Shown here: positions 33,661 through 41,374 of the stretch, in pieces
How positions within the stretch are numbered: position 1 is the first letter of the stretch
Layout: each line of letters opens with the position of its first letter
Assembly (NCBI RefSeq): GCF_000248055.1
Contig: NZ_BAFC01000140.1
Location: 1 to 58,244, forward strand
DNA: 58,244 bases
Direction: 5' to 3'
Source of the DNA: Gordonia sputi NBRC 100414
GTDB lineage: Bacteria; Actinomycetota; Actinomycetes; Mycobacteriales; Mycobacteriaceae
Notes under the pieces: model-generated
Seen by the model: the letters and a program-made list of their open reading frames with translations, nothing else
Databases searched by the model: none
Told to the model about the DNA's origin: nothing
Made by a program: the position numbers and the translations under genes

Positions 33661-34197
33661 CTAGTCGTGCTTGCCCGCGGTCGGGTCGGCGTCGTTCTCG
33701 CGGTTCTCGCGCTGGAATGACTCGTAGATCTCCAGCAGCATCTGCTTCTGCCGTTCGCTGATCGACGTGTCGATCAGCAGCGCGTCACGCACGGGGCTGG
33801 CCGGGCGTTCCTCGAGAATGCCGGCGCGCACATAGAGCACTTCGGCGGACACCCGCAGCCCCTTGGCGATCTGCGCCAGGACATCTGCCGACGGTTTGCG
33901 CAGCCCGCGCTCGATCTGGCTCAGATACGGATTCGACACTCCCGCACGATCGGCGAGCTGTCGCAGCGAGACCTCGGCTGCCACACGCTGCGACCGGATG
34001 AACGACCCGATGTCCTGCGCCGCCGTCGCAACCACATCCTGCGCCGCATTGGCGACCGTCTCCACCGGGTTGCTCGACCCCTCGTCCGCTGTCACCTCGT
34101 CCATGGGCGCCTCGTCAACCGTCGCCTCGACGATCTCGCCCGCGTCGTCGGACCCGGTGTTCGCGTCGTCGCCCGACGGGATTGGTTTGCTCTGCAC
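33661..34197 (-). CDS. XRE-family regulator (Rv0474-like)
   Basis: A 178-residue regulator with a 60-residue acidic N-terminus, a Cro/CI helix-turn-helix (VSLRQLADRAGVSNPYLSQIERGLRKPS, about 77-104) and a C-terminal helical part (SERQKQMLLEIYESFQRE). It matches Rv0474, which lies beside hbhA in M. tuberculosis and has been described as a copper-responsive repressor. GTG 34197 is the start. Its promoter shares a 17-bp motif and a -10 sequence with the hbhA promoter 6 kb away, so it likely represses itself and hbhA. Confidence 0.88.
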   Translation of the reverse strand: MQSKPIPSGDDANTGSDDAGEIVEATVDEAPMDEVTADEGSSNPVETVANAAQDVVATAAQDIGSFIRSQRVAAEVSLRQLADRAGVSNPYLSQIERGLRKPSADVLAQIAKGLRVSAEVLYVRAGILEERPASPVRDALLIDTSISERQKQMLLEIYESFQRENRENDADPTAGKHD

Positions 34198-34208
34198 TGC
34201 TTCTCACT

Positions 34209-34240
34209 CCCGATACTCGCTGCCCCATGCCAGTATCGGG
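34209..34240. promoter_or_regulatory. inverted repeat over the XRE promoter -10 region
   Basis: CCCGATACT at 34209-34217 and AGTATCGGG at 34232-34240 are perfect 9-bp arms 14 bp apart. The upstream arm on the minus strand contains the GATACT -10 box. It may be an operator or a 5' leader hairpin. Confidence 0.5.
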
Positions 34241-34245
34241 GTGCG

Positions 34246-34262
34246 TGCTAGCTCGTGCAAGC
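34246..34262 (-). promoter_or_regulatory. GCTTGCAnnAGCTAGCA motif at the XRE promoter
   Basis: The minus strand reads GCTTGCACGAGCTAGCA. TTGCAC can serve as -35, followed 17 bp on by GATACT as -10. The same motif with 15 of 17 matches covers the -35 of the hbhA promoter at 40240-40256. It lies about 50 bp before the GTG at 34197. Confidence 0.65.
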
Positions 34263-34269
34263 AGTGACG

Positions 34270-35619
34270 TCAGCCGAAGATCAGAACCGACACCGTGTAG
34301 ATCGCGAGACCGGCCAACGAACCGACCACGGTTCCGTTGATCCTGATGAACTGCAGATCGCGCCCCACCTGCAGTTCGATCTTCCGGCTGGTGTCGTCGG
34401 CATCCCAGCTGCGCACGGTTTCGGTGATCACGGAGATGATCTCGCGGGAGTAGTTCGTCGCGACGTGGTGAGCCACCCGCGCCACCCAGCCGTTCATCTT
34501 CTCCTGCAGCGGGCGGTCGTCGCGGATGCGCGTTCCGAGTCGGATGACGGCGTCGGTCAGGGTGTTGCGCAGTGTGCTGTTGGGATCTTCGAGCATCTGC
34601 TCGATGACGGCCTTGCCGGTGTTCCATGCGGTCGACGCCGCGTCGGCGACCTCGGCACTCCCGACGAGGTCGTGCTTGATGCCCTCGAACCGCTCGATCA
34701 TCGCGGGGTCGTGTTGGAGGTCGTGCGAGAACTGCTCGACGAACTGATGCATCGACCGTCGCATCTCGTGGTCGGGATCGGTCTTGACCTTGTAGGTGAA
34801 GTCGACGAGTTCCCGGTAGATCTTGTCGCCGACAAGGGTCGAGACGAACTTCGGTTTCCACGACGGCCCGACGTCGCGGTCGACGACACGCTCGATGAGG
34901 TCCTGGCTTCCGACGGCCCAGTCGTAGGCGCGGTCGCAGAGCAGCTGGAAGACCGGATCGAGCCGGTCCTCGTCGACGAGTTGCTCGAGGATTCGGCCGA
35001 TGGGTGGCGCCCATTCCGGCTCCGCCGCCCACTTCAGCACGGCCTGGATGAACTGCTCGATGTCCTCGTCACCGAGCATCTCCGAGGTCAGTTTGATCGC
35101 GCGTGCCGCCTCGTCGGAGATCCGCGGACGGTTCGCGGGGTCGGCGAGCCACGTCGAGACCCTGCGCGGCATGTCGAGCTGTTCCGCACGTTCGACGACG
35201 ACCGCGGGGGTCATGAAGTTGTCTTCGATGAACTCGCCGAGCTGGTCGCCGATCTCGTCCTTCTTCTTCCTGATCAGAGCCGTGTGCGGCACCGGAATGC
35301 CCAGCGGATGCTTGAACAGCGCGGTCACTGCGAACCAGTCGGCGAGGCCGCCGACCATGCCCGCTTCCGACGCCGCTCGCACGTACCCCACCCATGCCGC
35401 CACGTTGGCACCGTCGCGATGCTCGAGGTAGCGCACGCAGAGGTAGACGATCGCGGCCACCACGAGGAAGCCCGTCGAGACCACTTTCATCTTGCGGAGA
35501 TCACGACGACGGCGCTGGTCACCCGGTCCGTCGGCGGCACCGAATCCCGGCGACGACCCCTTCGCCCGCGCGGGCGTCTGCCCCGGTTGGCCGGAAACGT
35601 CCGGAATCACTGTCGACAC
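34270..35619 (-). CDS. DUF445 family membrane protein
   Basis: A 449-residue DUF445 protein. A basic, Pro-rich N-terminus is followed by one membrane helix (VVSTGFLVVAAIVYLCVRYL, about 45-65), the family signature GMVGGLADWFAVTALFKHPLGIPVPHTALI near 90, a large helical soluble part and a C-terminal membrane segment (GTVVGSLAGLAIYTVSVLIFG). It corresponds to Rv0473. Function unknown. GTG 35619 lies close after TAGAACTTATTGA, probably leaderless; the divergent TetR gene starts 40 bp away. Confidence 0.88.
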   Translation of the reverse strand: MSTVIPDVSGQPGQTPARAKGSSPGFGAADGPGDQRRRRDLRKMKVVSTGFLVVAAIVYLCVRYLEHRDGANVAAWVGYVRAASEAGMVGGLADWFAVTALFKHPLGIPVPHTALIRKKKDEIGDQLGEFIEDNFMTPAVVVERAEQLDMPRRVSTWLADPANRPRISDEAARAIKLTSEMLGDEDIEQFIQAVLKWAAEPEWAPPIGRILEQLVDEDRLDPVFQLLCDRAYDWAVGSQDLIERVVDRDVGPSWKPKFVSTLVGDKIYRELVDFTYKVKTDPDHEMRRSMHQFVEQFSHDLQHDPAMIERFEGIKHDLVGSAEVADAASTAWNTGKAVIEQMLEDPNSTLRNTLTDAVIRLGTRIRDDRPLQEKMNGWVARVAHHVATNYSREIISVITETVRSWDADDTSRKIELQVGRDLQFIRINGTVVGSLAGLAIYTVSVLIFG

Positions 35620-35659
35620 TCAATAAGTTCTACCCTCTCCCGGGGATTAGGCTGGCCGA

Positions 35660-36460
35660 GTGATACCCAACCGGCCAAGCCCTGCGGCCGCGGCACGTAC
35701 AGCGCTTTCGGCTGCCGCACATGTGACACGCGGGGTCGAGCAGGCGCTGTTGGGTGCGGTCACCGACGACGCGGTCAAGCCGGACGGCCGCAGACAGCGG
35801 TGGGAGAAGCACAAACAGGAACGTCGCAGCGAGTTGACCGACGGCACCATCGAGGCCGTGCGCGCACTCGGAGCCGACGCGGGCATGGACGAGATCGCCA
35901 CGCACATCGGCGTCTCCAAGACCGTCCTCTACCGATACTTCAGCGACAAGAACGACCTCGGCACAGCGGTCACGGTCCGCTTCTTCGAGACGACGCTCCT
36001 CCCCCGACTGGCTGAGGCGATCTCCGACGACGCCGACGAGTACACCCTGACCAGAACCGTCATCGGCGTCTACGTGCGAGCCGTCGCCGACGATCCGGGG
36101 CTCTACCGCTTCGCGCTGACGAACTCTCCGACGTCGTCTGTCGGGACCGTCGAATCAGAACGTCTGGTCGCGCAGTTGCTCACCGCGACCATCGTCGCGC
36201 GGATGGAGGACCGGGCCGCGGACACCTCGGGCGCCACGGTGTGGTCACACGTACTCGTCGGTGGCATGCAGCGCGCCGTCGACTGGTGGATGACCGACCG
36301 CGAACTTCCCGTCGACGACCTCATCGACTATCTGACGATGATGGTGTGGAGTTCTGTCACCGGCATCGCACGCGTCAACGGATCACGCGAGGCGTTCATC
36401 GCCGATCCCCCGGCAATGCCAGAACCGACGAGACCTGAGGAGGTCAGCTTCGATGGCTGA
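35660..36460 (+). CDS. TetR-family regulator
   Basis: A 266-residue regulator. A 45-residue N-terminal extension precedes the TetR helix-turn-helix (MDEIATHIGVSKTVLYRYFSDKNDLG, about 75-100), and the ligand-binding body follows. It matches Rv0472c by order, divergent from DUF445. GTG at 35660. Its 3' end overlaps the ATG of the PPK2-like gene by 8 bp, so the two are cotranscribed. No good palindrome is visible in the 40-bp promoter region, so its target may lie elsewhere. Confidence 0.88.
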   Translation: MIPNRPSPAAAARTALSAAAHVTRGVEQALLGAVTDDAVKPDGRRQRWEKHKQERRSELTDGTIEAVRALGADAGMDEIATHIGVSKTVLYRYFSDKNDLGTAVTVRFFETTLLPRLAEAISDDADEYTLTRTVIGVYVRAVADDPGLYRFALTNSPTSSVGTVESERLVAQLLTATIVARMEDRAADTSGATVWSHVLVGGMQRAVDWWMTDRELPVDDLIDYLTMMVWSSVTGIARVNGSREAFIADPPAMPEPTRPEEVSFDG

Positions 36461-37308
36461 GAAGGCTGGATGGACGACACCCGCGACCGAGTCTGCGGGC
36501 GTCGACGGTCGGGCCGATCGCCGACTTCGATCCTGAATCGACACCGGGATTCGACGGCGACCGTGACCTCGGCGCGGAGTTGCTCACCGAACGAGGTGAG
36601 GTACTCGCCGATCTTCAGGAGTTGCTGTTCGCCAACGGCCGGTCGGGCGATCACCGGTCGGTCCTGCTCGTGCTGCAGGGAATGGACACCGCGGGCAAGG
36701 GCGGGATCGTGCGTCACGTCGGCGGGCTCGTCGACCCACAGGGCTTGTCCATCAAGGGTTTTGGCAAGCCGACGCCGGAAGAGCTCGAGCACGATTTCCT
36801 GTGGCGCATCCGCAAGGCCGTACCGCCTGCGGGACGCATCGGCATCTTCGATCGCTCCCACTATGAGGACGTGCTGCCCGTGCGGGTGCACAATCTGGTG
36901 CCGCAGTCCGAATGGGAAGGGCGCTACGCGACCATCAACGAGTTCGAGGACGACCTCGTCGCGACCGGAACGACCATCGTGAAATGCGCGCTCGTCGTCT
37001 CCAAGGAGGAGCAGCGCACACGCCTCGCGGAGCGCCTGGACCGTCCCGACAAGTACTGGAAGTTCAATCCGGCCGACATCGACGAGCGTCCGTTCTGGAA
37101 CGACTATCTCGCGGCATACCACGCGATCTTCGATCGCTGCGACTCCGACACCGCGCCCTGGTACGTGGTCCCCGCGAACAAGAAGTGGTTCTCGCGCCTC
37201 GCGATCTGCGAACTGCTGATCTCCGCACTCGAAAGCCTCGACCTCGAGTGGCCGAAGGCCGACTTCGACATCGACGCCCAGAAGAAGCGCCTCGCCGAAT
37301 CAGTCTGA
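36453..37308 (+). pseudogene. ppk2: polyphosphate kinase 2-family gene with a 5' frameshift
   Basis: From about 36510 on, the frame encodes a PPK2-family nucleotide phosphotransferase: VGPIADFDPESTPGFDG, Walker A QGMDTAGKGG, IFDRSHYEDVL, and LDRPDKYWKFNPADIDERPFW. These enzymes move phosphate between polyphosphate and nucleotides. The expected start, ATG 36453 with GAGGAGGT upstream, opens another frame (MAEKAGWTTPATES) that stops after 27 codons; one surplus base near 36490-36505 separates the two. The only start in the main frame is TTG 36580, which would drop the conserved 5' part. A true frameshift or a sequence error; if an error, the protein is about 284 residues and active. Confidence 0.75.
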
Positions 37309-37319
37309 GCGCGTTGGCG

Positions 37320-38540
37320 TTACGCGTGTCGGTCCGGCGTGACTGATTCGGTTCCCGACTCGTCGCGACGTCGGAGCACCGTGTGCGCCACGAGTCCGAC
37401 GACAAGCGCCCAGAACGCTCCACCGATGCCCCAGAACGAGATTCCCGCGGCCGCGGTCACAAACGTGAGTGCTGCCGGAATCCGATACTCCTCGTGCGCC
37501 AGCGCACCGACGAGCGCCGAGGCGAAGGTGCCGAGCAGCGCCAGTCCCGCAACCGTTTCGAGCAGACCATGCGGCGCGATCGCGGTGATCGTGACCAGCA
37601 CGCCCGACAGCGCGGCGAGAATCAGGTACGACACGCCCGCCGAGACTCCCGCGATCCACCGTCGGGAACGATCCGGTCCGGCCTCGTCGCCCGCGGCGAG
37701 CGCTGCCGACAATGCGGCCAGATTGATCGCGTGGCCGCCGAACGGCGCGCCGACGACCGTGCCGGTACCCGTAACGAACATCGAAGCCCGCCACGGGGTT
37801 TGGTAGCCGAACGACTTCAACACCGCGACGCCCGGCACGTTCTGCGAGGCCATGGTGACCACGTAGAGCGGGATCGCGATGCCGACGATCGCCGAGGCAT
37901 CGAAATGCGGTGTGGTCCAGGCAATCTGCGGCCACCATTCGGTGTGTGCCGCGGAGTCGACGCCGTGCACAGCGAGGTAGATCCCGATCACGACGAGCGC
38001 CGTCAACAGAGCGAGCGGCAACGCCCAGCGCGACAACCAGCGAGTGGCACACAGCCACACCACCAGGATCGGAATGGTCAGCAACGGTTGCACCGCAAGA
38101 GATTTGATCGGCGCCAGGCACAGCGTCAACAGCACGCCTGCGAGCATCGCCTGTGCGATAGGCGTCGGAATTCTCGCTATGAGATCGCCGAGCGCCGGGA
38201 TCAATCCCGTGGCGAGGACGAGAACTCCGACGACGAGGAACGCGCCGACGGCGGCCGGCCAGCCCGCGTGGTAACTCGCACCCATCGCCGCGAGCAGGGC
38301 CGCGCCGGGCGTCGACCACGCCAGAGTGATCGGCATCCGATAGCGCAGACAGAGCACGATGATGCCGAGCGCGAATGTCACCGTGAGCGCCAACAGACCC
38401 GACGCCGCCTGCGTTGACGACGCTCCGACGGCGCGGAGCCCGGACACGACGACCACAAACGACGAGGTGAAACCGACGAGCGCGGTGACGACGCCCGCGA
38501 CGATCGGCTCGGTGTTCGACGCCTGCTGCTGTGTGGTCAC
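37320..38540 (-). CDS. benE: BenE-family benzoate/proton symporter-like transporter
   Basis: A 406-residue integral membrane protein with about 11-12 hydrophobic segments. Family signatures include ITLAWSTPGAALLAAMG, GYQTPWRASMFVTGTGTVVGAPFGGHAINLAAL and WGIGGAFWALVVGL. BenE imports benzoate with protons in Acinetobacter; the substrate here is inferred from family only, since no benzoate-degradation gene is nearby. GTG 38540 starts VTTQQQ. It diverges from an XRE-cupin regulator and a perfect palindrome lies between their starts, so the regulator likely controls it. Confidence 0.87.
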   Translation of the reverse strand: MTTQQQASNTEPIVAGVVTALVGFTSSFVVVVSGLRAVGASSTQAASGLLALTVTFALGIIVLCLRYRMPITLAWSTPGAALLAAMGASYHAGWPAAVGAFLVVGVLVLATGLIPALGDLIARIPTPIAQAMLAGVLLTLCLAPIKSLAVQPLLTIPILVVWLCATRWLSRWALPLALLTALVVIGIYLAVHGVDSAAHTEWWPQIAWTTPHFDASAIVGIAIPLYVVTMASQNVPGVAVLKSFGYQTPWRASMFVTGTGTVVGAPFGGHAINLAALSAALAAGDEAGPDRSRRWIAGVSAGVSYLILAALSGVLVTITAIAPHGLLETVAGLALLGTFASALVGALAHEEYRIPAALTFVTAAAGISFWGIGGAFWALVVGLVAHTVLRRRDESGTESVTPDRHA

Positions 38541-38560
38541 GACGCCAGCATAGCGGTATC

Positions 38561-38576
38561 GTTCTGTAAACAGAAC
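38561..38576. promoter_or_regulatory. operator between the transporter and XRE-cupin genes
   Basis: GTTCTGTAAACAGAAC is a perfect palindrome, 16 bp. It lies 21 bp upstream of the transporter's GTG and 32 bp upstream of the regulator's ATG, where it can repress both. TTCTGTTTACAGAA-type sites fit XRE-cupin regulators. Confidence 0.75.
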
Positions 38577-38607
38577 ACTCGGTGCGGCACCGCACCGCGA
38601 CCGACGA

Positions 38608-39177
38608 ATGACGCGGAAGGGCAGGCACGTGGTCGAGGGAGTTGCGAGCGACTCGGAGCGTGGTGATCGGCGACGGGACGTCGGTGAGCGGATCTCGGCG
38701 CTACGCACCGAACGCGGACTCAGCCTGTCCGCACTGGCCCGCGCCGCCGGGATCGGCAAGGGTTCGCTGTCCGAACTCGAAGCGGGACAACGCAACCCGA
38801 CCCTCGACACCCTCTATGCCGTGGCAGGCCCCCTCGGTGTGCCTCTGACGGCCCTCCTCGGCGAGGCGTCGGGAACCGAGGGCGACGGCACGCACCTCAC
38901 CGCACGGCTGCTCCACGTCGAACATCACGACGACGGTTCGACGACGGAGGTCTTCTGGCTCCACGTCTCCTCCGGAGGGGTACGACGCTCCCCCGCGCAC
39001 GGCGCCGGCGTCGTCGAACATGTCCGGGTGGTGCGCGGAAACCTCGTCGCCGGACCCGAAGGCGACGAAAAGGCCGCGGGCGCAGGCGAATCCCTGCAAT
39101 GGATCAGCGACCGACCGCACACCTACCGCACCGACGACGACGTCCTCGCCGTACTCACCATCGACTCACCTGGATAA
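38608..39177 (+). CDS. XRE-family regulator with cupin domain (transporter regulator)
   Basis: A 189-residue protein with a Cro/CI helix-turn-helix (LSLSALARAAGIGKGSLSELEAGQRNPTLDTLY, about 38-70) and a C-terminal cupin-like half (VVEHVRVVRGNLVAGPEG, ESLQWISDRPHTYR). It diverges from the BenE-type transporter and the palindrome at 38561-38576 lies between them, so it probably senses the transporter's substrate. Start is ATG 38608, or GTG 38629, which has the better ribosome site (GGAAGGG). Confidence 0.87.
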   Translation: MTRKGRHVVEGVASDSERGDRRRDVGERISALRTERGLSLSALARAAGIGKGSLSELEAGQRNPTLDTLYAVAGPLGVPLTALLGEASGTEGDGTHLTARLLHVEHHDDGSTTEVFWLHVSSGGVRRSPAHGAGVVEHVRVVRGNLVAGPEGDEKAAGAGESLQWISDRPHTYRTDDDVLAVLTIDSPG

Positions 39178-39210
39178 CGACCGACCTGGATAACCCGCGA
39201 CAACGCAGAA

Positions 39211-39273
39211 CGTCCCGCGACCCGGACGCTGCACGATCGACTCGTCGATCGTGAGGTCCGAGTACGCGGGACG
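39211..39273. terminator. branched bidirectional terminator structure
   Basis: Three nested inverted repeats share one centre: CGTCCCGCG (39211-39219) with CGCGGGACG (39265-39273), CGGAC (39223-39227) with GTCCG (39256-39260), and CACGATCGA (39232-39240) with TCGATCGTG (39245-39253) around a 4-nt loop. It lies between the convergent XRE-cupin and hbhA genes. Confidence 0.7.
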
Positions 39274-39296
39274 CGAACTCTGCTACCCGAAACGGG

Positions 39297-40100
39297 TTAG
39301 CTGGTGCTCTTCTTGGCCGTGGTCGACTTCTTGGCGGTGGTCGACTTTGCCGGAGCAGCCGTGGTGGTGCGCTTGGCGGCAATCTTCTTGGCGGGCGACG
39401 CATTTGCGGTGCGCGCCTTGCCCTCGACCGCGCCTGCGGCACCGTCGATCTTCGATGCTGCGGTCGCGCTACGAGCCTTGGCGGTCTTGCCGGCCTCGGC
39501 GACCGCCGCGCTTGCCTCGTCGAGCTTCTCGTTCACCTCGAGAGCAGCCTCTTCGACCTTGCCGTTGAGATCGTCGACGGCGTCGTCGAGGGCATCGCCG
39601 GCTTCGCCGACGCGGGTGCTGACCAGCGTGGCGAGCTTGGAAGCCTGCTCACCCACGGCGCGAGTCTGATGCGAGACCACGCCGAGTGCGTCCTCGGTCA
39701 GGTCGACGGCGTCGTTGTAGGTCTTCTCCGCGCGGGTCAGCCCCTCCTGCACGATCGGCTGCTGCCACAGACGGCCGACAGCCTCTTCGCCGCGCTCGGC
39801 GAGCGAGGTGTAGACACTCGTGGCGAACTCGACGTAGCCGTCGGCGAGCTTGCGCAGCTCCTCCGGCGACAGCTTGGTGCGCAGGTCGTCGATGGTCGAC
39901 TCGATGGTGCCCGGAAGCTCCTCGGGCAGAGCGTTCAGACGGCCGCGGGTCTCCTCGAAGCGGGTCTGGGCGGTCTCGCCAGCAGCCTCGGTGCGCTCCT
40001 TGATCTGCGTGACGGCGTCGCTGACCTGCTTGAGTGCAAGGTCGCCCGCGCCAACCACGGCATAGAACGGGCTGGGCAGATTGCGTTCGGTGGTGGTCAT
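39297..40100 (-). CDS. hbhA: heparin-binding haemagglutinin-like protein
   Basis: A 267-residue protein similar to mycobacterial HbhA: a short hydrophobic start (SPFYAVVGAGDLALKQV), a long coiled-coil region (about 30-200, ERTEAAGETAQTRFEETRGR) and a Lys/Ala/Thr-rich tail (AKKIAAKRTTTAAPAKSTTAKKSTT) that in HbhA binds heparan sulfate. In environmental relatives such proteins are tied to intracellular lipid inclusions. AAGGAG precedes ATG 40100. It matches Rv0475 but lies about 5 kb from its usual XRE neighbour; the shared promoter motif at 40240-40256 keeps the regulatory link. Confidence 0.85.
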   Translation of the reverse strand: MTTTERNLPSPFYAVVGAGDLALKQVSDAVTQIKERTEAAGETAQTRFEETRGRLNALPEELPGTIESTIDDLRTKLSPEELRKLADGYVEFATSVYTSLAERGEEAVGRLWQQPIVQEGLTRAEKTYNDAVDLTEDALGVVSHQTRAVGEQASKLATLVSTRVGEAGDALDDAVDDLNGKVEEAALEVNEKLDEASAAVAEAGKTAKARSATAASKIDGAAGAVEGKARTANASPAKKIAAKRTTTAAPAKSTTAKKSTTAKKSTS

Positions 40101-40239
40101 GGCGATCTCCTTAGTCAATTGGTCACCAAAAAAGGTTGCAGCACAAGGCATATCGAGGAGGCAACCACATTGTCGCTTCTGGTCTCGATAGGTGCCGCAC
40201 CAGCACTTGTAGTGGTTCCATAAGCCAGTATGCCACGTT

Positions 40240-40269
40240 TGCTAGCTATTGCAAGCAATCTGCTAGCAC
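40240..40269 (-). promoter_or_regulatory. GCTTGCAnnAGCTAGCA motif at the hbhA promoter
   Basis: The minus strand reads GCTTGCAATAGCTAGCA at 40240-40256, preceded by another GTGCTAGCA at 40261-40269. TTGCAA acts as -35 with CATACT (40227-40232) as -10 at 16 bp. Compared with the XRE promoter, the motif matches 15 of 17 and the sequence ATACTGGC after it is identical. The start codon is 127 bp downstream of the -10. Confidence 0.65.
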
Positions 40270-40307
40270 TATTTGCGGAATCGCTGTGATACCGCCCACA
40301 CTCAGAA

Positions 40308-41183
40308 TCACGCCTGCGGATCGTCGGCGTATCGATAAAAGCCGCGGCCCGACTTCTTGCCGAGGTGCCCGGCCTCCACCATGCGCAGGAGCAGCGGAGT
40401 CGGTGCGTACAGCGCCTCTTTCGATTCCGCATACATGCGGTCGGCGATCGCTGTGACGGTGTCCAATCCGACCATATCCGCAAGCCGCAGCGGACCCATC
40501 GGATGCGCGCAGCCGAGCACCATGCCTCGGTCGACGTCCTCGACGTCGGCGAATCCGTTCTCCACCAATCGAATTGCCGACAGCAGGTACGGCACCAACA
40601 TCGCGTTCACCACGAACCCGGACCGATCGGCAGACGCAATGACCTGCTTGCCGAGCACGGCGTTGGCGAAAGCCTCTGCGCGCGTGACGATGTCGGCATC
40701 GGTATGCAACGTCGACACCAACTCGACGAGCGGCAGTACCGGCACCGGGTTGAAGAAGTGCAGACCGATCACCCGCGCCGGATTCTGGGTGGCCATGCCC
40801 AGCGTGATGATCGGAATCGACGACGTGTTGGACGCCAGAACAGCGCCGGGATCGCACACTATCTTGTCGAGGGCCGCGAAGATCTCGGTCTTGACGCCCT
40901 CGTCCTCGACGACCGCCTCGCAGACCACCTGCCGATCGGCGAAATCGTCGAGTTCGGTGGTGAATCGCAGTCGCATCGACGCCTGTTCGCGTTCCCGCTC
41001 GGTGAGCTTGCCGCTCGACACTCCCCGCTCGAGCGAACGCAATATCCGCGACCGACCGCCGGCGACGAGTTCGCGCGAAGGTTCGTAGACCAGTACGTCG
41101 GCATCAGAGCGAGCGCACACCTCGGCGATCCCCGCACCCATCTGGCCCGCACCGACCACACCGACACGCCATGCGTCCGTCAC
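40308..41183 (-). CDS. fadB2: 3-hydroxybutyryl-CoA dehydrogenase
   Basis: A 291-residue NAD(P)-dependent enzyme that interconverts 3-hydroxybutyryl-CoA and acetoacetyl-CoA. The Rossmann motif VGVVGAGQMGAGIAEV starts at residue 7; LASNTSSIPI, the catalytic His in HFFNPVPVLPLVELV and NAMLVPYLLSAIRLVE follow; KKSGRGFYRY ends the protein. Rv0468 is very similar in these parts and also follows icl. The start is GTG 41183, because GGAGG lies 5 bp upstream and the family N-terminus begins there; ATG 41195 overlaps that site. A TATAAC -10 box lies near 41241-41246. Confidence 0.93.
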   Translation of the reverse strand: MTDAWRVGVVGAGQMGAGIAEVCARSDADVLVYEPSRELVAGGRSRILRSLERGVSSGKLTEREREQASMRLRFTTELDDFADRQVVCEAVVEDEGVKTEIFAALDKIVCDPGAVLASNTSSIPIITLGMATQNPARVIGLHFFNPVPVLPLVELVSTLHTDADIVTRAEAFANAVLGKQVIASADRSGFVVNAMLVPYLLSAIRLVENGFADVEDVDRGMVLGCAHPMGPLRLADMVGLDTVTAIADRMYAESKEALYAPTPLLLRMVEAGHLGKKSGRGFYRYADDPQA

Positions 41184-41306
41184 CACTGCCTCCATTCAGA
41201 TCAACGCCGGCCCGATCTGCTCTGCCCAAAAACCTTGCGTTATAACTCATTCGGCGTGCACATGGGCAAGTACACCGGCACGCCCAGAAGCCCCAGATAT
41301 GCCAAC

Positions 41307-41339
41307 AGGCGGCCCGCAACGTAAAGCTGCGGGCCGCCT
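41307..41339 (-). terminator. aceA terminator hairpin
   Basis: AGGCGGCCCGCA (41307-41318) and TGCGGGCCGCCT (41328-41339) form 12 perfect pairs with a 9-nt loop, 36 bp after the aceA stop. No T-tract follows, as is common in this group. Confidence 0.75.
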
Positions 41340-41374
41340 GGGCTGGAGCAAACCTCGAAGAGGCGGACTAGTTC

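Noticed and set aside
37300..38628. Second long minus-strand frame overlapping the BenE-type transporter
   Set aside because: It is the +1 shadow of the transporter gene, Arg- and His-rich without membrane segments.
34270..39296. The genes between the XRE regulator and hbhA as a genomic island
   Set aside because: Two of the genes (DUF445, TetR) are core neighbours, there is no integrase, tRNA boundary or direct repeat, and composition is ordinary; simple rearrangement is enough.
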